Virus record (IMG/VR): IMGVR_UViG_3300027759_000468
Span: 1-22,070 of that record
Length of the DNA stretch: 22,070 nt
Source of the DNA: a virus
Direction: 5' to 3' (one strand)
In this document: positions 7,408-14,583 of the stretch, one piece after another
Layout: every line of letters starts with the position of its first letter
Position numbering within the stretch: position 1 is the first letter of the stretch
The notes under the pieces: generated by a model
Seen by the model: only the letters and a program-made list of their open reading frames with translations
Told to the model about the DNA's origin: nothing
Databases searched by the model: none
Made by a program: the position numbers and the translations under genes

Positions 7408-7639
7408 AGCGCCACAGAAATCCCTAAGCGATTGGGGCAAACAAGACTGGGGAACCAAAAGTGGTAAAAAATCTTCTGAGACTGGTGAGCGATACCTTCC
7501 AAAAGCTGCAATTAAAAGCCTCAGCCCTGCTGAGTACGCTGCGACGACCAAAGCCAAGCGAGCAGGAAAAGCCGCAGGCAAACAGTTCGTAGCGCAGCCA
7601 AAAAAGATTGTGCAGAAAACAGCTAAGTACAGGTTCTGA
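7400..7639 (+). CDS. Small basic conserved phage protein (79 aa), GTG start
   Basis: The likely start is the GTG at 7400, which overlaps the previous gene by 8 nt and has AGGTGG about 10 nt upstream; the longer open frame upstream of it is out-of-frame coding of the preceding gene. The 79 residues carry LSDWGKQDWGTKSGK, then TGERYLPKAAIKSLSPAEYA and an Ala/Lys/Arg-rich C-terminal helix ending KTAKYRF. The block from the Trp pair to the Lys-rich end looks like a conserved small domain found in phage and algal-virus proteins; I believe it has a DUF number (possibly DUF5872) but cannot confirm it. Strongly basic; function unknown. Confidence 0.65.
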   Translation: MIKAPQKSLSDWGKQDWGTKSGKKSSETGERYLPKAAIKSLSPAEYAATTKAKRAGKAAGKQFVAQPKKIVQKTAKYRF

Positions 7640-7641
7640 CC

Positions 7642-8052
7642 ATGTCAAAAAACAACTTATCCGTAGCCAAATCTTTGAAGAAGGCTGGGTTTTACGAGCC
7701 GTCCAAAAGCAAGCCTGAGAGGGTCAAGATCATCAACGATGTGACGACCAAACCTCAACGGCTGAACATGGTTGAAAAGCTGTTTTCAGATAAAAAATTG
7801 AAGGCTGGCGGCCCGTCTCTTGCGGTCGGCCGTGGCGAGAAGCTGCCAGTCAGCAAGGGCGCTGGGTTGACCGCTAAAGGTAGGGCAAAATACAATGCGG
7901 CAACCGGCAGCAACTTGAAGGCACCACAGCCCCAAGGTGGCGCACGCAAAGATTCATTTTGCGCACGCATGTCGGGCATGCCGGGGCCGATGAAAGATGA
8001 AAAAGGCAAGCCAACACGCAAAGCGGCAGCCTTAAACAGATGGAAGTGCTGA
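7642..8052 (+). CDS. Basic conserved phage protein (136 aa), possibly DUF6321-like
   Basis: A 136-residue basic protein starting 2 nt after the previous stop. The C-terminal 60 residues hold a distinctive block: GLTAKGRAKYNAATGSNLKA, a short linker, then SFCARMSGMPGPMKDEKGKP and a final TRKAAALNRWKC. This pattern (LTxxGRxxYNxxTGSNLxxP, SFxxRMSGM.GPMKDxxGxPT, RW.C) recurs in small phage proteins; I associate it with DUF6321, unverified. The N-terminal 75 residues are Lys-rich. Two Cys remain in the C-terminal block. It closes a run of three small basic genes (7102-8052) just before the first adaptor gene. Role unknown; a head-interior or head-completion accessory is plausible. Confidence 0.65.
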   Translation: MSKNNLSVAKSLKKAGFYEPSKSKPERVKIINDVTTKPQRLNMVEKLFSDKKLKAGGPSLAVGRGEKLPVSKGAGLTAKGRAKYNAATGSNLKAPQPQGGARKDSFCARMSGMPGPMKDEKGKPTRKAAALNRWKC

Positions 8053-8053
8053 T

Positions 8054-9115
8054 ATGGCGTACTCAGGATCTGTAGGTACAACCGTCATAACGGTCCAAAC
8101 GCTGATTGATCACGGCGCACGTCGCTGCGGCAAGCTGGCCGAAGAGCTGACATCCGAGCAGGTCTTAAGCTCCCGCGAGTCGTTGTTTTTCCTATTGTCC
8201 AATCTGATCAACATTGGCATCCAGTATTGGGCCATCAGCAAAAAGGTCTACGGCTTCTCGCCTGACCGCGCAACCTACCTGCTTCCTTTGGGGGGTAATG
8301 ACGTTCTCAATGCCCTGTACCGCTGGATGAACCGTCCTGACGGCAGCTACACAACTTCGGCCGGCGGAACAGTTGGCAACGTCTATGACGGTGACGTGGA
8401 CACGGTCTGCACCCAGACCTCGGCTAACGGCAACATCGCTGTCAACTTTGGCCCGTCCAACCCAATTTTTATTGGCTCCATTGGGTTCCTGCCGGCCTCC
8501 AGCGGCACAAAATCATTCATCCTTGAATACTCGCTTGACAACGTGACTTGGGCAACCTTGGTTGATCTTGGGTCCATTACCGTGGTTGACAACGAGTGGA
8601 TCTGGACCGACATTGTCAATGGCCAGACCGTGCCGTACTACCGCATCCGGGCCTACAGCGGGACCATTTTGAGCCTGCGTGAGTTGTATTTTGGCAACAA
8701 CAGCACCGAGATCACCATGTCGCGTTTGAACCGAGACGACTACACCAACCTGCCCAACAAGAACTTTACAGCTAACCAGCCGTTTCAGTTTTGGTTCAAC
8801 CGAACCATTCCGCAGAGCGAGATCGTGCTTTGGCCAACGCCCCAGAACGCCTTCTACCAGATGGTTGTTTGGTACTCGCGCCAGATAATGGACGTGGGCG
8901 ACCTGTACGGCGAGCTAGAGGTCCCACAGCGCTGGTACGAGGCCGTGGTGATGATGCTGGCTCACCGGATGAGCCTTGAGCTTCCCGGCGTGGACATGGG
9001 CCGCATTCAGTACCTAGAGGGTCAGGCGGCAAAGTACCTTGCCATGGCCGAGGAAGAGGAGCGGGATCGGTCGCCGATTTACTTTGCTCCGAATATTTCC
9101 CCGTATACAAGGTGA
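8054..9115 (+). CDS. Head-tail adaptor-like protein with inserted discoidin-like domain
   Basis: A 353-residue protein whose core is split. Residues 1-96 form a helical region (TLIDHGARRCGKLAEELTSE then LFFLLSNLINIGIQYWAI) typical of head-tail adaptor (connector) proteins of podoviruses. Residues 217-353 resume with RLNRDDYTNLPNKNF, the strands around IVLWPTPQNAFYQMVVWYS and a helical end (PQRWYEAVVMMLAHRM). Between them, residues 97-216 form a jelly-roll-like domain with an F5/8 type C (discoidin) pattern: a VYDGDVDTVCTQ motif, the FILEYSLDNVTWATL strand pair and a closing YYRIRAY...LSLRELYFG strand. Such domains usually bind carbohydrate or other surface ligands. The second half resembles the protein at 15086, suggesting the two are paralogues. 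Family assignment is by pattern, not by search. Confidence 0.65.
   Translation: MAYSGSVGTTVITVQTLIDHGARRCGKLAEELTSEQVLSSRESLFFLLSNLINIGIQYWAISKKVYGFSPDRATYLLPLGGNDVLNALYRWMNRPDGSYTTSAGGTVGNVYDGDVDTVCTQTSANGNIAVNFGPSNPIFIGSIGFLPASSGTKSFILEYSLDNVTWATLVDLGSITVVDNEWIWTDIVNGQTVPYYRIRAYSGTILSLRELYFGNNSTEITMSRLNRDDYTNLPNKNFTANQPFQFWFNRTIPQSEIVLWPTPQNAFYQMVVWYSRQIMDVGDLYGELEVPQRWYEAVVMMLAHRMSLELPGVDMGRIQYLEGQAAKYLAMAEEEERDRSPIYFAPNISPYTR
8342..8701 (+). other. Discoidin (F5/8 type C)-like domain insertion
   Basis: Codes for residues 97-216 of the adaptor-like protein. The order VYDGDxDT, a hydrophobic I-x-V-N-F-G strand, SIGFLP, L-E-Y-S-x-D-N-V-x-W and Y-x-R-I-R...L-R-E-L-Y-F follows the usual discoidin strand order, in which a sample of the type N-A-x-D-G-D-x-x-T opens and an R-E-I/L-x strand closes. 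The flanking sequence on each side reads as the two halves of one adaptor domain. Confidence 0.55.
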
Positions 9116-9118
9116 CCT

Positions 9119-9481
9119 GTGGCCATCTTTCTTGACACCCTCGGATACTCTGACATTGCAATTGCAATATGCGATCGCTGCAAGATGAAGCGCCCGCATG
9201 CTGTGATGCGCAACGACCCCAACTTACCGGGTCTCAGAGTGTGCAACGAAGGCTGTGCAGATGAGCTTGACCCCTACCGCCTGCCGGCTCGCAAAACCGA
9301 AAGAATAACAATTCGGTTTCCACGCCCTGATCTACCAATTGGTGCCGGCGACAACTATTTGATCACGGGCGGAGAAACTAGCGTGTATCAGATCTCGACT
9401 GAGGGTAATACCCAGACTCCAACATCTACCGGGAACAGGGACACTATTGCACCAAACCCGCCAGACAACACGAGCACATAA
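9119..9481 (+). CDS. Small zinc-ribbon-like phage protein
   Basis: A 120-residue protein that starts with GTG at 9119, preceded by AAGGTG and only 3 nt after the adaptor stop. Cys18-x2-Cys21 (ICDRCKMKRPH) and Cys42-x3-Cys46 (VCNEGCADELDPYRLP) form a four-Cys pattern that could bind one zinc ion. Between them is RNDPNLPGLR. Residues 58-72 (KTERITIRFPRPDLP) look like a short conserved strand, and the last 40 residues are Thr/Pro/Asn-rich and likely disordered. The stop overlaps the next start (TAATG at 9479-9483). Function unknown; the position between adaptor and fibres suggests a tail-assembly or virion role. Confidence 0.65.
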   Translation: MAIFLDTLGYSDIAIAICDRCKMKRPHAVMRNDPNLPGLRVCNEGCADELDPYRLPARKTERITIRFPRPDLPIGAGDNYLITGGETSVYQISTEGNTQTPTSTGNRDTIAPNPPDNTST

Positions 9482-11271
9482 TGTCCGCACAAGTAACCAT
9501 CCTCCAATTGCCATCGGCCGGTGCCATTACGGGTACGGAAGCGGTTCCTATTGTCCAAAATGGGGTGACAGTCCAGACGACGACTGCGGCACTTGCTGGC
9601 TCACCCGTTCAGACATACACCTATTTGACGGTCAACCAAACACCTCAGTTGGCAAACAGTCGATATGTAGGGGCAACCAATGGCTTGACGGTGACTGACG
9701 GCGGGGCGCAAGGGGTCTTCAATATAACGACCACAGGCGCTTTGTTGTCCTTAGTGAACTCCAGCACTGGGTTCCAAGTAAAAACGTCTTCTACGGCCAT
9801 TACAAACCGTTCTATAGCCGTTAGCGGCAATGGGCTGTCAATTTCCAACGGTTCTGGCGTATCTGGTGACCCGACCGTTGCTTTAAGCGGTCAAGTTTTG
9901 AATTTTGCCAACGCTAGTTTTAACGGCCTTGTTGCTCTTTCAACTGGTGGCGCTATCACCTCCGCAACCATCACAGGCACCGCCAACCAAATTGGCGTTG
10001 CAAACGGCACTGGGGTAAGCGGCAACCCAACGGTTTCTTTGGCCACTGACCCCGTAATTCCCGGCACCGGGGGTGTTGTTGTGCCAGCCGGAACAACGGG
10101 TCAACGTGGGACATCTACGCTAGGGAACTTCCGCTACAACTCTTCGACGGGCTTGTTTGAGGGCTACAACGGCGCTTGGACTGCATTTGCCTCCGGTTCC
10201 GGAGTCACTTCTATTGCCACAGGAACTGGCCTCACGGGTGGCCCAATCACCTCTACAGGAACTATTTCTCTTGCGGATACGGCTGTTACGCCGGGTGCTT
10301 ATACAAACGCAAACATCACAGTTGACCAGCAAGGTCGGATTACTCTGGCTTCAAGTGGTGCGGCTGGGGGTGTCACAACATTCAGCGCAGGCACAACCGG
10401 GCTTACGCCAAGCACTGGGACAGCAGGCGCAATCACCCTAGCTGGTACTTTGAACGTTGCCAATGGTGGTACGGGAGTCACGACATCTACAGGAACGACA
10501 AATGTTGTGCTTTCTAATAGCCCCACCCTAGTCACACCGGTACTAGGCACGCCGACAAGCGTGACGCTGACCAACGCGACTGGTCTACCCTTAACCACAG
10601 GTGTCACAGGAAACCTTCCGGTCACCAATTTGAACGGCGGGACTGGTGCAACTTCTTCCACGTTTTGGCGTGGTGATGGCTCTTGGTCGGCAGCAGGTAC
10701 GGGTACGGTAACCAGCGTTGCCCAGTCATTCACGGGCGGCTTGATTTCGGTCGCTGGCTCACCAATTACGACCAGCGGAACCTTGGCGTTGACGGTTGCC
10801 GGGACAAGCGGTGGTGTACCCTACTTCACAAGCACAAGCACTTGGGCCACATCTGCGCTATTGGCGTCCAACGCTTTAATGGTCGGTGGAGGCGCTGGAG
10901 TTGCTCCAAGCACCGTGACTACTGGCACTGGCGTTGTGACGGCTCTAGGGGTCAATACAGGCACGGCAGGGGCATTCGTAGTCAATGGTGGCGCACTGGG
11001 TACACCATCAAGCGGTACTTTGACAAACACAACAGGTTTGCCAATCAGTACGGGTGTATCAGGTTTAGGCACAGGCATAGCAACGGCCCTTGCGATTGCT
11101 GTCGGTTCTGCTGGTGCGCCCGTGGTTTTTAACGGCGCTCTGGGTACGCCAAGCAGCGGCACGCTGACAAACGCAACAGGACTGCCCCTGACAACCGGGG
11201 TGACGGGTATCCTTCCAATAGCAAACGGCGGAACTGGCACAATTTACGGTGTTGCTGGTGGAACTTTCTAA
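9481..11271 (+). CDS. Tail fibre protein 1 (repetitive, no C-terminal chaperone)
   Basis: A 596-residue Gly/Thr/Ser/Ala-rich, almost charge-free protein starting at the TAATG overlap with the previous gene. The N-terminus (VTILQLPSAGAITGTEAVPI) resembles the short virion-attachment segment of phage fibres. The rest is a beta-helix-like chain with repeated NGTGVSGNPTVSL, NGGTG and LGTPSSGTLTNATGLPLTTG blocks. It ends abruptly in NGGTGTIYGVAGGTF without a recognisable S74 chaperone or receptor-binding tip. It may be a proximal fibre segment that pairs with the next protein, which carries the chaperone; this is inference. Part of its length is out-of-frame-open on the reverse strand, which is a composition effect. 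Confidence 0.75.
   Translation: MSAQVTILQLPSAGAITGTEAVPIVQNGVTVQTTTAALAGSPVQTYTYLTVNQTPQLANSRYVGATNGLTVTDGGAQGVFNITTTGALLSLVNSSTGFQVKTSSTAITNRSIAVSGNGLSISNGSGVSGDPTVALSGQVLNFANASFNGLVALSTGGAITSATITGTANQIGVANGTGVSGNPTVSLATDPVIPGTGGVVVPAGTTGQRGTSTLGNFRYNSSTGLFEGYNGAWTAFASGSGVTSIATGTGLTGGPITSTGTISLADTAVTPGAYTNANITVDQQGRITLASSGAAGGVTTFSAGTTGLTPSTGTAGAITLAGTLNVANGGTGVTTSTGTTNVVLSNSPTLVTPVLGTPTSVTLTNATGLPLTTGVTGNLPVTNLNGGTGATSSTFWRGDGSWSAAGTGTVTSVAQSFTGGLISVAGSPITTSGTLALTVAGTSGGVPYFTSTSTWATSALLASNALMVGGGAGVAPSTVTTGTGVVTALGVNTGTAGAFVVNGGALGTPSSGTLTNTTGLPISTGVSGLGTGIATALAIAVGSAGAPVVFNGALGTPSSGTLTNATGLPLTTGVTGILPIANGGTGTIYGVAGGTF
10539..11240 (+). repeat. Three LGTPSSGTLTN-type repeats in tail fibre 1
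   Basis: Copies begin at about 10539, 10993 and 11136. The protein core is LGTP(T/S)SxTLTN(A/T)TGLP(L/I)(T/S)TGV(T/S)G; the first and third continue to a NGGTG turn. Spacing is irregular, and codons differ among copies, so this is old protein-level repetition rather than a recent DNA duplication. Confidence 0.8.
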
Positions 11272-11280
11272 GGAAAATTT

Positions 11281-13242
11281 ATGGCTCAGACAAACTACAC
11301 ACCCATATCGCTTTACTACAGCCCAACTGCGGCGGCAGCGCCGTCTGCTGGCAATCTTGTTGCTGGCGAGTTGGCGCTCAATACCCTTGACGAAAAACTG
11401 TACTTCAAGAATAGCGCAGGCACGGTCAAGTTGTTGGCATCCAACGCCTCATCTTCTGGAACTGTTTCAAGCGTAGCCGCTTCTGTTCCTGCTTTCTTGT
11501 CAGTTGCAGGTTCGCCTATCACCACAAGCGGTACGCTTGCCATTACCTACTCTGGCACGGCACTTCCCGTCGCAAACGGCGGCACAGGGCTGACCACAAC
11601 CCCTGCAAACGGCGCTTTAAATATTGGTAACGGCACAGGCTTTACCCGTACCACATTGACCGCTGGAACAGGCATATCTATTACCAACGGTGCTGGTTCT
11701 ATTTCGATTGCTTCAACAGCATCAGTATCTGCCGCCACTCCGACTGCGCTGGGTACTGTTTATGCGAATACTAGCGGTAGTTCTCCTTATATTGCATTTT
11801 TAGGTTATCAGGCAGGTAATTCCAATACAGGACAATACAATTCATTTGTTGGTGTTCAAGCAGGCTATTCAAATACTAGTGGCGGTAATAATTCCTATAT
11901 AGGTGCTAATGCCGGAAATAATTCTACAACTGCAATTAGAAATACTGCAATTGGCTCGCAATCTTTTTATGGCAATACTACCGGCAGTGGTAATACCACT
12001 TTGGGCTATAGTGCTGGTCTTAACGTCACAACTGGAGATAATAATATCTTGGTTGGGAATCAAGCGGGTAATAGTGCTATTATTACCGGATCAAATAATA
12101 TTTGTATTGGATATGGTTCTAGTTTATCTTCGGGTTCTGTTAGCAACGAATTCACGCACGGCAACTCATCCATTACCAGCAACAGGTTCTGGGGTGATAT
12201 GCAGATGGGCGGCTCGTCCGCTGGTACATCTGGTCAGGTGCTGACATCGGCTGGTGCTGGGGTTGCACCTACATGGGCAGCGGTGTCCGCATCTGCCGCT
12301 ACCCCGACTACTTTGGGTACTGTGTATGGAAAAACATCTAATGGGCTTAGTATCGTAGCATTAGGACAAAATGCTGGAGCAAACGCTACTAACTATAATG
12401 GAGCCACAGCCATTGGAGAAAATGCGTATACGAATGGCACTGGCGCAAGAAATACCGCTGTTGGTTACACTGCATTAAATGGCGCGGGTAGTTATGCCCA
12501 ATGTACCGCACTTGGAGAAACGTGTTTACAAGTAAATACGGGGTCAGTTAATACTGGTCTTGGGGCACAAGTTCTTGGTTACAACAGTACAGCAACTAAC
12601 AACTCTGCTGGCGGCGCTAGAGCAATGTTTTTTAATACAACGGGTTCGTATAATACCGCATTTGGAGATAATTCTTTATTTACAAATACTGTGGGCGGTA
12701 GCATTACTGCAATTGGTTCGTATGCTCTATACAACAGTACAGGAAATAACAATACCGCACTAGGCTCTAGTACTGCGTCTACTTTAACAACAGGAACTAA
12801 CAATTCTATTATCGGATGTAACGCAGACGTATCATCTGCCTCCGTAAATAATGAAATTACTCTTGGAAATTCAAGTATTGCTACTTTGCGTTGCCAAGTT
12901 ACATCCATCACATCCTTGTCGGATGCGCGGGATAAAACAAACGTACTCCCTATTGCCGCAGGTTTAGATTTTACCAATCGGCTTAATCCCGTGTCGTTTG
13001 ATTGGAATATGCGGGACGGAGCTAAAGTTGGCGTACCAGACACAGGTTTTATTGCTCAAGATTTAAAGCAAGTGCAAGAGCAAACGGGCATTGAAATACC
13101 CGGACTTGTGTACGAATCAAACCCAGAAAAACTTGAGGCTAGTTACGGCAAATTACTACCCGTAATGGTCAAAGCCATTCAAGAACTGTCTGCAAAGATT
13201 GATGCTTTGCAGGCTGAAATTACTCAACTTAAAGGAGCCTAA
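11281..13242 (+). CDS. Tail fibre protein 2 with C-terminal S74-type chaperone
   Basis: A 653-residue fibre with AAGGA just upstream. The N-terminus holds NLVAGELALNTLDEKLYFKN, an attachment-type segment common in aquatic phage fibres. The middle (about 165-540) is made of G-Y/G-x-A-G-x-x-x-x-x-G-x-x-N-x-x-(I/V)-G beta-helix turns in two related halves. The C-terminal 115 residues are a peptidase S74 / intramolecular chaperone domain: LSDARDKTNVLPI with the Ser547-Lys552 dyad expected for self-cleavage, GLDFTNRLNPVSFDWN, TGFIAQDLKQVQEQ, and a final YGKLLPVMVKAIQELSAKID helix. Such domains trimerise the fibre and then cut themselves off. DNA of the middle is clearly AT-richer than the neighbouring genes, suggesting exchange with other phages. 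Confidence 0.88.
   Translation: MAQTNYTPISLYYSPTAAAAPSAGNLVAGELALNTLDEKLYFKNSAGTVKLLASNASSSGTVSSVAASVPAFLSVAGSPITTSGTLAITYSGTALPVANGGTGLTTTPANGALNIGNGTGFTRTTLTAGTGISITNGAGSISIASTASVSAATPTALGTVYANTSGSSPYIAFLGYQAGNSNTGQYNSFVGVQAGYSNTSGGNNSYIGANAGNNSTTAIRNTAIGSQSFYGNTTGSGNTTLGYSAGLNVTTGDNNILVGNQAGNSAIITGSNNICIGYGSSLSSGSVSNEFTHGNSSITSNRFWGDMQMGGSSAGTSGQVLTSAGAGVAPTWAAVSASAATPTTLGTVYGKTSNGLSIVALGQNAGANATNYNGATAIGENAYTNGTGARNTAVGYTALNGAGSYAQCTALGETCLQVNTGSVNTGLGAQVLGYNSTATNNSAGGARAMFFNTTGSYNTAFGDNSLFTNTVGGSITAIGSYALYNSTGNNNTALGSSTASTLTTGTNNSIIGCNADVSSASVNNEITLGNSSIATLRCQVTSITSLSDARDKTNVLPIAAGLDFTNRLNPVSFDWNMRDGAKVGVPDTGFIAQDLKQVQEQTGIEIPGLVYESNPEKLEASYGKLLPVMVKAIQELSAKIDALQAEITQLKGA
11724..12900 (+). 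repeat. Duplicated, AT-rich beta-helix module within tail fibre 2
   Basis: Two related modules lie at about 11724-12190 and 12285-12900. Each opens with SAATPT(A/T)LGTVY and closes with a SVxNE(F/I)TxGNSSI block. Between are turns of the type GNxNTxxGxxAG. By hand count the line at 11881-11940 is 22/60 GC and 12721-12780 is 25/60, against 37/60 for 8881-8940 in the adaptor gene. Confidence 0.7.
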
Positions 13243-13245
13243 CCC

Positions 13246-13455
13246 ATGATTGAACAAACCCCAGAGCAAATCGCTCAACACTACAAAGCCGCGATGGACA
13301 GCGTGAACCTCATCAACGGCGGCAAGCCAGCGTACATGAACGACGCCGAATGGACAGATTGCTTGAGCCGCAACAAAGAGCATCTGAACATCATGCTTGC
13401 CAAAGACTTCTGGACAACTGAAGACTTAACCCCACTACGGAACGCCGCTGTATAA
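13246..13455 (+). CDS. Small hypothetical protein after the tail fibre (69 aa)
   Basis: A 69-residue, soluble, helical-looking protein with a good ribosome-binding site (AAAGGAG before 13246). It begins IEQTPEQIAQHYKAAMDSVN and contains NDAEWTDCLSRNKEHLNIML. No membrane segment and no known domain are visible. It follows the chaperone-bearing fibre gene by 3 nt, a position where fibre-assembly or lysis accessory genes are often found. Function unknown. Confidence 0.65.
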   Translation: MIEQTPEQIAQHYKAAMDSVNLINGGKPAYMNDAEWTDCLSRNKEHLNIMLAKDFWTTEDLTPLRNAAV

Positions 13456-13463
13456 GGAACACC

Positions 13464-13601
13464 ATGAATTTGCAACTCCCAATTGAAACCGTCAACCAAA
13501 TTCTTGGTTACCTTGGAACCCGCCCATACCAAGAAGTTTTTCCGCTGATTCAAGCGATTCAAGAAGCCGCGAAGCCTAAAGAAGAGCCGAAAGACGAGTG
13601 A
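13464..13601 (+). CDS. Very small hypothetical protein (45 aa)
   Basis: An ATG at 13464 with AAGGA at 13454-13458 opens a 45-residue frame: a hydrophobic/aromatic first part (MNLQLPIETVNQILGYLGTR, then PYQEVFPLIQAIQEA) and a charged KPKEEPKDE end. It tiles exactly between its neighbours (8 nt after the previous stop, 1 nt before the next start). The good start site and tiling argue for a real gene. The predicted pattern is a pair of short amphipathic helices. Function unknown. Confidence 0.65.
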   Translation: MNLQLPIETVNQILGYLGTRPYQEVFPLIQAIQEAAKPKEEPKDE

Positions 13602-13602
13602 A

Positions 13603-13818
13603 ATGTCAGACGTTAACGAACTTGCCAATGACACCGACAAGCGACTGAGCGTCCACGAGGCGGTTTGCGTACAAAGGCACGAAAGCATTCAAAAGCGTTT
13701 TGATGAAGGTTCAAAGCGCATGAACAAGATTGAGTACCTCTTGTACGGGGTGATTGTTTGCGTTTTGTTTGGCCCCGGTGTTGCTGCTGAGTTTGTCAAA
13801 AAGTTTTTGGGGCTGTAG
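13603..13818 (+). CDS. XhlA-like small membrane protein
   Basis: A 71-residue protein with a charged, coiled-coil-like N-terminal part (residues 3-43, with regularly spaced hydrophobics and VHEAVCVQRHESIQKRF) and one C-terminal membrane helix (about residues 45-65: YLLYGVIVCVLFGPGVAAEF), ending KKFLGL. This layout is that of the XhlA (hemolysin) family, which acts with holins in phage lysis. It heads a group of three membrane proteins and a lysozyme. The assignment rests on architecture and context. Confidence 0.65.
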   Translation: MSDVNELANDTDKRLSVHEAVCVQRHESIQKRFDEGSKRMNKIEYLLYGVIVCVLFGPGVAAEFVKKFLGL

Positions 13819-13877
13819 TGTGGACTTATTTGAAGTCCTGTCCAAAATTTGAAATGTGGAATAGGCGGGACAAATGA
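13818..13877 (+). CDS. Possible 19-aa micro-gene (GTG start)
   Basis: The gap between the two neighbouring membrane-protein genes is exactly filled by a 19-codon frame that starts with GTG at 13818 (sharing one base with the previous TAG) and stops at TGA 13875-13877, inside the next gene's ATGA. The peptide reads WTYLKSCPKFEMWNRRDK after the start. A double overlap of this kind is a common sign of a translated coupling gene, but so short a frame can also occur by chance. No clear ribosome-binding site is seen. Confidence 0.35.
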   Translation: MWTYLKSCPKFEMWNRRDK

Positions 13878-14101
13878 AAGCCAAACTCACTTTTGCAGTA
13901 ACTTTGATGGTCAGCTTTACCCTGTGCATAGTTGTGATGGGCATGGTAGCGGTGCTGATGATTGGGTTGTTTGACGAGAAGGTGGACAACTTTGAAATAT
14001 TTAAATTAATTAGCCCTGCATTTCAAACCATTGTTGGCGGCTTTATTGGGCTGTTAGCAGGCGTCAAGTTATCGCATGATGATGAGGAAGAACCAAAATG
14101 A
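13874..14101 (+). CDS. Small two-helix membrane protein, lysis-region candidate
   Basis: A 75-residue protein with a long hydrophobic helix at residues 8-32 (FAVTLMVSFTLCIVVMGMVA...), a short polar loop containing DEKVDNFEIFK, a second hydrophobic helix at about 47-64 and an acidic, soluble C-terminus (DDEEEPK). It could be a holin, antiholin or other inner-membrane lysis regulator. It overlaps the three-helix holin-like gene by 4 nt (ATGA at 14098) and is close to the lysozyme gene. No family is identified. Confidence 0.65.
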   Translation: MKAKLTFAVTLMVSFTLCIVVMGMVAVLMIGLFDEKVDNFEIFKLISPAFQTIVGGFIGLLAGVKLSHDDEEEPK

Positions 14102-14583
14102 TTACTCTGTTTACTACACTGGTCAGCTTCCTTGCCGGTGGTTTGCCAAAGTTGCTTGGGTTTTTCCAAGACCGCGCTGACAAGAGCCACGAGATGGCAA
14201 TGGCTCGCCTCCAGACAGAGCGTGAACTGGAACTCCGCAAGGCAGGTTTTGAGGCTCAACAGCGGGTGGAGGAGATCAGGGTAGAGGGCCAGATGATTGA
14301 GGCAGCATCCGCAGAGCGCAGCGCACTGTACGCACACGACATAGCCATTGGGCAAGGTGCAAGTCAGTGGATGATCAATCTCCGTGCTGGTGTTCGGCCC
14401 CTTATCACCTACGGCCTGTTCCTGCTGCTGGTGTTTGTAGACGTAGCCGGGTTTGTTTACGCTTGGAACCACGGTGTAGATTTCCAGATCATGCTGGACA
14501 ACATCTGGGATGACGAAACTCAAATCATTTGGGCAAGTGTCATTTCTTTCTGGTTTGGAAGCCAAGCGTTTAGCAAGAAATGA
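14098..14583 (+). CDS. Three-helix holin-like protein (GTA holin type)
   Basis: A 161-residue protein with an N-terminal hydrophobic helix (residues 3-22), a long charged coiled coil (about 25-75, RLQTERELELRKAGFEAQQR), then RAGVRPLITYGLFLLLVFVD beginning the second helix (about 101-123) and a third helix (about 143-154) leading to WFGSQAFSKK. The order hydrophobic helix, coiled coil, R-P-hydrophobic helix and terminal W-F-G-(S/D) helix matches the three-transmembrane holin family known from gene transfer agents (PF11351 type). The ATGA overlap with the lysozyme gene (14580-14583) makes a holin-endolysin pair the natural reading. It would form the membrane lesion that releases the lysozyme. 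Confidence 0.75.
   Translation: MITLFTTLVSFLAGGLPKLLGFFQDRADKSHEMAMARLQTERELELRKAGFEAQQRVEEIRVEGQMIEAASAERSALYAHDIAIGQGASQWMINLRAGVRPLITYGLFLLLVFVDVAGFVYAWNHGVDFQIMLDNIWDDETQIIWASVISFWFGSQAFSKK

Noticed and set aside
10299-11240. Long Val/Pro-rich reverse-strand frames within tail fibre 1
   Set aside because: Composition shadows: reverse reading of Thr/Gly/Asn codons gives Val/Pro/Ala; no start sites or tiling.
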